Assembly (NCBI GenBank): GCA_964443805.1
Contig: CAYUEQ010000005.1
Span: forward strand, 1-30,074
DNA: 30,074 nucleotides
Origin: CAYUEQ01 sp964443805
Lineage (GTDB): Bacteria; Bacillota_I; Bacilli_A; RF39; UBA660
Direction of reading: 5' to 3'
Made by a program: the position numbers and the translations under genes. This document shows positions 27,669-30,074 of the stretch, in pieces; the stretch's first letter is position 1; each line of letters starts with the position of its first letter. The notes beneath the pieces were generated by a model. It had not been told where the DNA came from, made no database searches, and saw only the letters and a program-made list of their open reading frames with translations.

Positions 27669-30074
27669 ATGCTTCTGCTTTTTTATCATCTAGAAATTGT
27701 TCTTCTAAGAACTCACTTGGTTCGTCACTTAGAAATTCTTTTTCCAGAATAATATCGATATCACTATATTCTTTAGCACCTGTTCCAGCTGGGATTAATT
27801 TACCAATGATAACATTTTCTTTTAACCCTTTTAACATATCTTTTTTACCTTTTAATGAGGCATCTGTTAATACTCTAGTTGTTTCTTGGAAGGATGCAGC
27901 AGATAAGAATGAATCTGTTTCTAATGATGATTTTGTTATACCAAGCATTACAGGACGTCCAGTAGCTGGAGTTTTACCTGCAAGAATTGCCGGTTTATTT
28001 CCTTCAGTAAATTCTTTTAATGATATTGTTAAGTCTGCTACAAATTCAGTATCACCTGGTTCTATAATCTTCATTTTAGAAATCATACGTTTTACAATTA
28101 GTTCAACGTGTTTGTCTGAGATATCTACACCTTGTGATTTATAAACTTTTTGAATTTCTTTTAATATATATTGTTGAGCTGTAATTGGATCAGTAACTGA
28201 CAATAATTCTTTAGGAGAGATAGACCCTTCCGTTAGTTGTTCACCAGCAATAACTGTATCTCCAACATTAACACGTACCTTGATACCATATGCTGTTGTA
28301 TGCTCACGTGCTTCTACATCGTTTTCAACAACTATTTTATGAACTCCTTTAGCTTCATCAATACTTGCTACTTTACCATTTACCTCAGCAATAGTTGCTT
28401 TAGCTTTTGGAATTCTTGCTTCAAATAGTTCTTCAACTCTTGGTAATCCTTGAGTTATATCTTCACCACTTGCAACTCCACCTGTATGGAATGTTCTCAT
28501 GGTTAATTGAGTTCCTGGTTCACCAATTGATTGAGCAGCCATAATACCTACTGCCTCACCTGTTTCAACTAAGTTACCAGTAGCAAGGTTTCTACCATAA
28601 CATTTTTGACATACACCACCTGGAGTTTTACAAGTAAGTGCACTTCTTATTTCAACAGTTGTAATTCCTGCATCAATAATCTTTTTAACATCATTTTCAT
28701 TAATCATAGTATCTTTATCTAAGATAGCTTTTTTAGTTTCGGGATGAATGATTTTTTTAGCTGAGTATCTACCTAAGATACGTTCTGCTAATGGTTCGAT
28801 TACTGAACCACTCTTCTCATCAACAAAATCTTCAACTTCAAGACCTGCAATACTATTACAATCATTTTCTTTAACAATTATATCTTGTGATACATCAACT
28901 AATCTTCTTGTTAAATAACCAGAGTCAGCTGTTCTTAGAGCAGTATCCGCACTACCTTTTCTAGCACCATGTGTAGATAAGAAGAATTCTGATACTGTTA
29001 ATCCTTCGATAAAGCTTGATATGATTGGAATCTCAACAGTTTCACCATTAGGTTTAGCCATAAGCCCTCTCATACCAGCAAGTTGTGTAAAGTTCGAAGC
29101 ATTACCACGTGCACCTGAGTTCATCATTAAGAATAATGGGTTTTCATTATCACTTTTACTCATCTGTGTCATTTCTTTTTGGACTTGATCTTTGGCATCT
29201 CCCCAGATAGTACATACGTTTTGATAACGTTCTTCTTCGGTAATTAGACCTCTTCTGAATTGTTTTTCAATATTATCAACTTGTTCTTTTGATTCTTTAA
29301 TAATCGATTCCTTAGTTTGACTTAATTTAACATCTGCCATCGATACAGTTAGTCCTGCCGATGTTGAGAATTTAAATCCTAAATCTTTTAGTTTATCAAG
29401 CATTAGAGATGTTTCAGTTGTCTTATATCTTTTAAATACTTGAGCAATTACTTGTTCTAATATTTTTTTACCAAAAGGATCTACTAAAGGTGTTTCGCTA
29501 AGAACTTTTTTAATATCTGTACCATATGGTAAGAAATATTTATTAGGCGTTATTCCTTCTATGTTAATTTTACTAGGCTCATTAATATATGGGAATGAAT
29601 CTGGTAATATTTCATTAAATATTAATTTCCCTGGTGTTGTAACTAAATAACTATTTTTTTGTTCTTCAGTAAATAATTTATATTTAAAACTATTAACTGG
29701 TACTAAAATTCTTGTATGAACAGTAACTTCTCTACGTTCATAAGCCATAATAGCTTCTGATGAATTTTTATATACTTTACCTTCATTAGGTAATCCAGCT
29801 TTTTCTAAAGTTAAATAATAGTTTCCAAGTACCATATCTTGTGATGGAGTAACAATAGGTTTCCCATCTTTAGGGTTTAGGATGTTATTAGCACCTAACA
29901 TTAATATTCTTGCTTCAGCTTTTGCTTCTTCTGATAAAGGTACATGGACTGCCATTTGATCTCCGTCAAAGTCAGCATTAAATGCTGGACAGACAAGCGG
30001 ATGTAGTCTTATTGCTTTACCACCAATAAGTTTTGGTTCAAAAGCTTGAATACCCAGTCTATGTAATGTAGGAG
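27667..30074 (-). CDS. rpoC: DNA-directed RNA polymerase beta' subunit, 5' end beyond the window
   Basis: RpoC carries the RNA polymerase active site. The frame is open to the window edge, so the gene is cut there by the window and not broken: about 801 C-terminal residues are visible. The catalytic Mg2+ loop NADFDGDQ lies at about 29956-29979. Downstream are the zinc-binding cysteines (C in KENDCNSIAG, then CKTPGGVCQKC) and the trigger loop region QSIGEPGTQLTMRTFHTGG. The C-terminus (DEPSEFLEEQFLDDKKAEA) is acidic. The internal Met at 29955 is not a start. The gene ends in a bidirectional terminator. In Bacilli rpoB normally lies directly upstream, here outside the window. Confidence 0.98.
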   Translation of the reverse strand, partial: PTLHRLGIQAFEPKLIGGKAIRLHPLVCPAFNADFDGDQMAVHVPLSEEAKAEARILMLGANNILNPKDGKPIVTPSQDMVLGNYYLTLEKAGLPNEGKVYKNSSEAIMAYERREVTVHTRILVPVNSFKYKLFTEEQKNSYLVTTPGKLIFNEILPDSFPYINEPSKINIEGITPNKYFLPYGTDIKKVLSETPLVDPFGKKILEQVIAQVFKRYKTTETSLMLDKLKDLGFKFSTSAGLTVSMADVKLSQTKESIIKESKEQVDNIEKQFRRGLITEEERYQNVCTIWGDAKDQVQKEMTQMSKSDNENPLFLMMNSGARGNASNFTQLAGMRGLMAKPNGETVEIPIISSFIEGLTVSEFFLSTHGARKGSADTALRTADSGYLTRRLVDVSQDIIVKENDCNSIAGLEVEDFVDEKSGSVIEPLAERILGRYSAKKIIHPETKKAILDKDTMINENDVKKIIDAGITTVEIRSALTCKTPGGVCQKCYGRNLATGNLVETGEAVGIMAAQSIGEPGTQLTMRTFHTGGVASGEDITQGLPRVEELFEARIPKAKATIAEVNGKVASIDEAKGVHKIVVENDVEAREHTTAYGIKVRVNVGDTVIAGEQLTEGSISPKELLSVTDPITAQQYILKEIQKVYKSQGVDISDKHVELIVKRMISKMKIIEPGDTEFVADLTISLKEFTEGNKPAILAGKTPATGRPVMLGITKSSLETDSFLSAASFQETTRVLTDASLKGKKDMLKGLKENVIIGKLIPAGTGAKEYSDIDIILEKEFLSDEPSEFLEEQFLDDKKAEA

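Overview
The window is about 30 kb of very AT-rich chromosomal DNA with core bacterial housekeeping genes on both strands. Gene content and local order point to an anaerobic, spore-forming member of the Bacilli (Bacillota), probably one of the reduced, gut-associated lineages near the former Tenericutes. Sporulation is indicated by sigma-G and a CotD-like coat protein. Anaerobic life is indicated by class III ribonucleotide reductase as the only RNR here. A type-B RNase P RNA and the gene orders ftsY-ylxM-ffh and cca/dnaD/nth/ponA/recU/gpsB/rnpB are typical of Bacilli. Several genes end in TGA, so the standard bacterial code applies and mycoplasma-type recoding is excluded. One 100-N scaffold gap shows this is a draft or metagenome-derived assembly.

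Layout. 1-3.1 kb: anaerobic RNR operon (minus strand), nrdD, then a 54-codon ORF carrying the glycyl-radical domain, then nrdG. 3.4-4.5 kb: sigG and rpoZ. 4.5-6.8 kb: a prepilin-like gene followed by a DUF2779 nuclease-like gene. 6.8-8.5 kb: DUF1292 protein, a charged coiled-coil protein and cotD. 8.5-11.1 kb: ftsY-ylxM-ffh, the protein-targeting GTPases. 11.2-15.6 kb: a lipoprotein gene broken by the gap, RNase J (plus strand), and convergent RNase Y with a small membrane protein. 15.7-16.6 kb: two divergent genes of unknown function. 16.7-19.8 kb: recA, and gpsB-rnpB-rodZ-pgsA (minus strand). 20.0-23.4 kb: recU and a class A PBP (plus strand). 23.4-26.3 kb: overlapping cca-dnaD-nth-unknown (minus strand). 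26.4-27.6 kb: a two-gene plus-strand operon of unknown function whose second product looks like a transglutaminase/papain-fold protein. 27.7 kb to the end: the 3' part of rpoC.

The most notable observation is that the anaerobic ribonucleotide reductase is encoded in two pieces. The NrdD body keeps its ATP-cone, active-site cysteines and zinc cysteines but stops before the glycyl-radical segment. That segment (RRITGYL ... DRVKH) is a separate ORF with its own strong Shine-Dalgarno sequence, in the same frame after a TAA. The second clear result is that the 100-N gap sits between two identical 24-bp copies. Merging the copies restores the lipoprotein reading frame, so the gap is very probably a false one. 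Other leads are a sigma-G-like promoter in front of sigG, a LexA-like box at recA, overlap of gpsB with the RNase P RNA, and a 29-codon ORF upstream of gpsB. No CRISPR array, tRNA, insertion sequence or prophage was seen.
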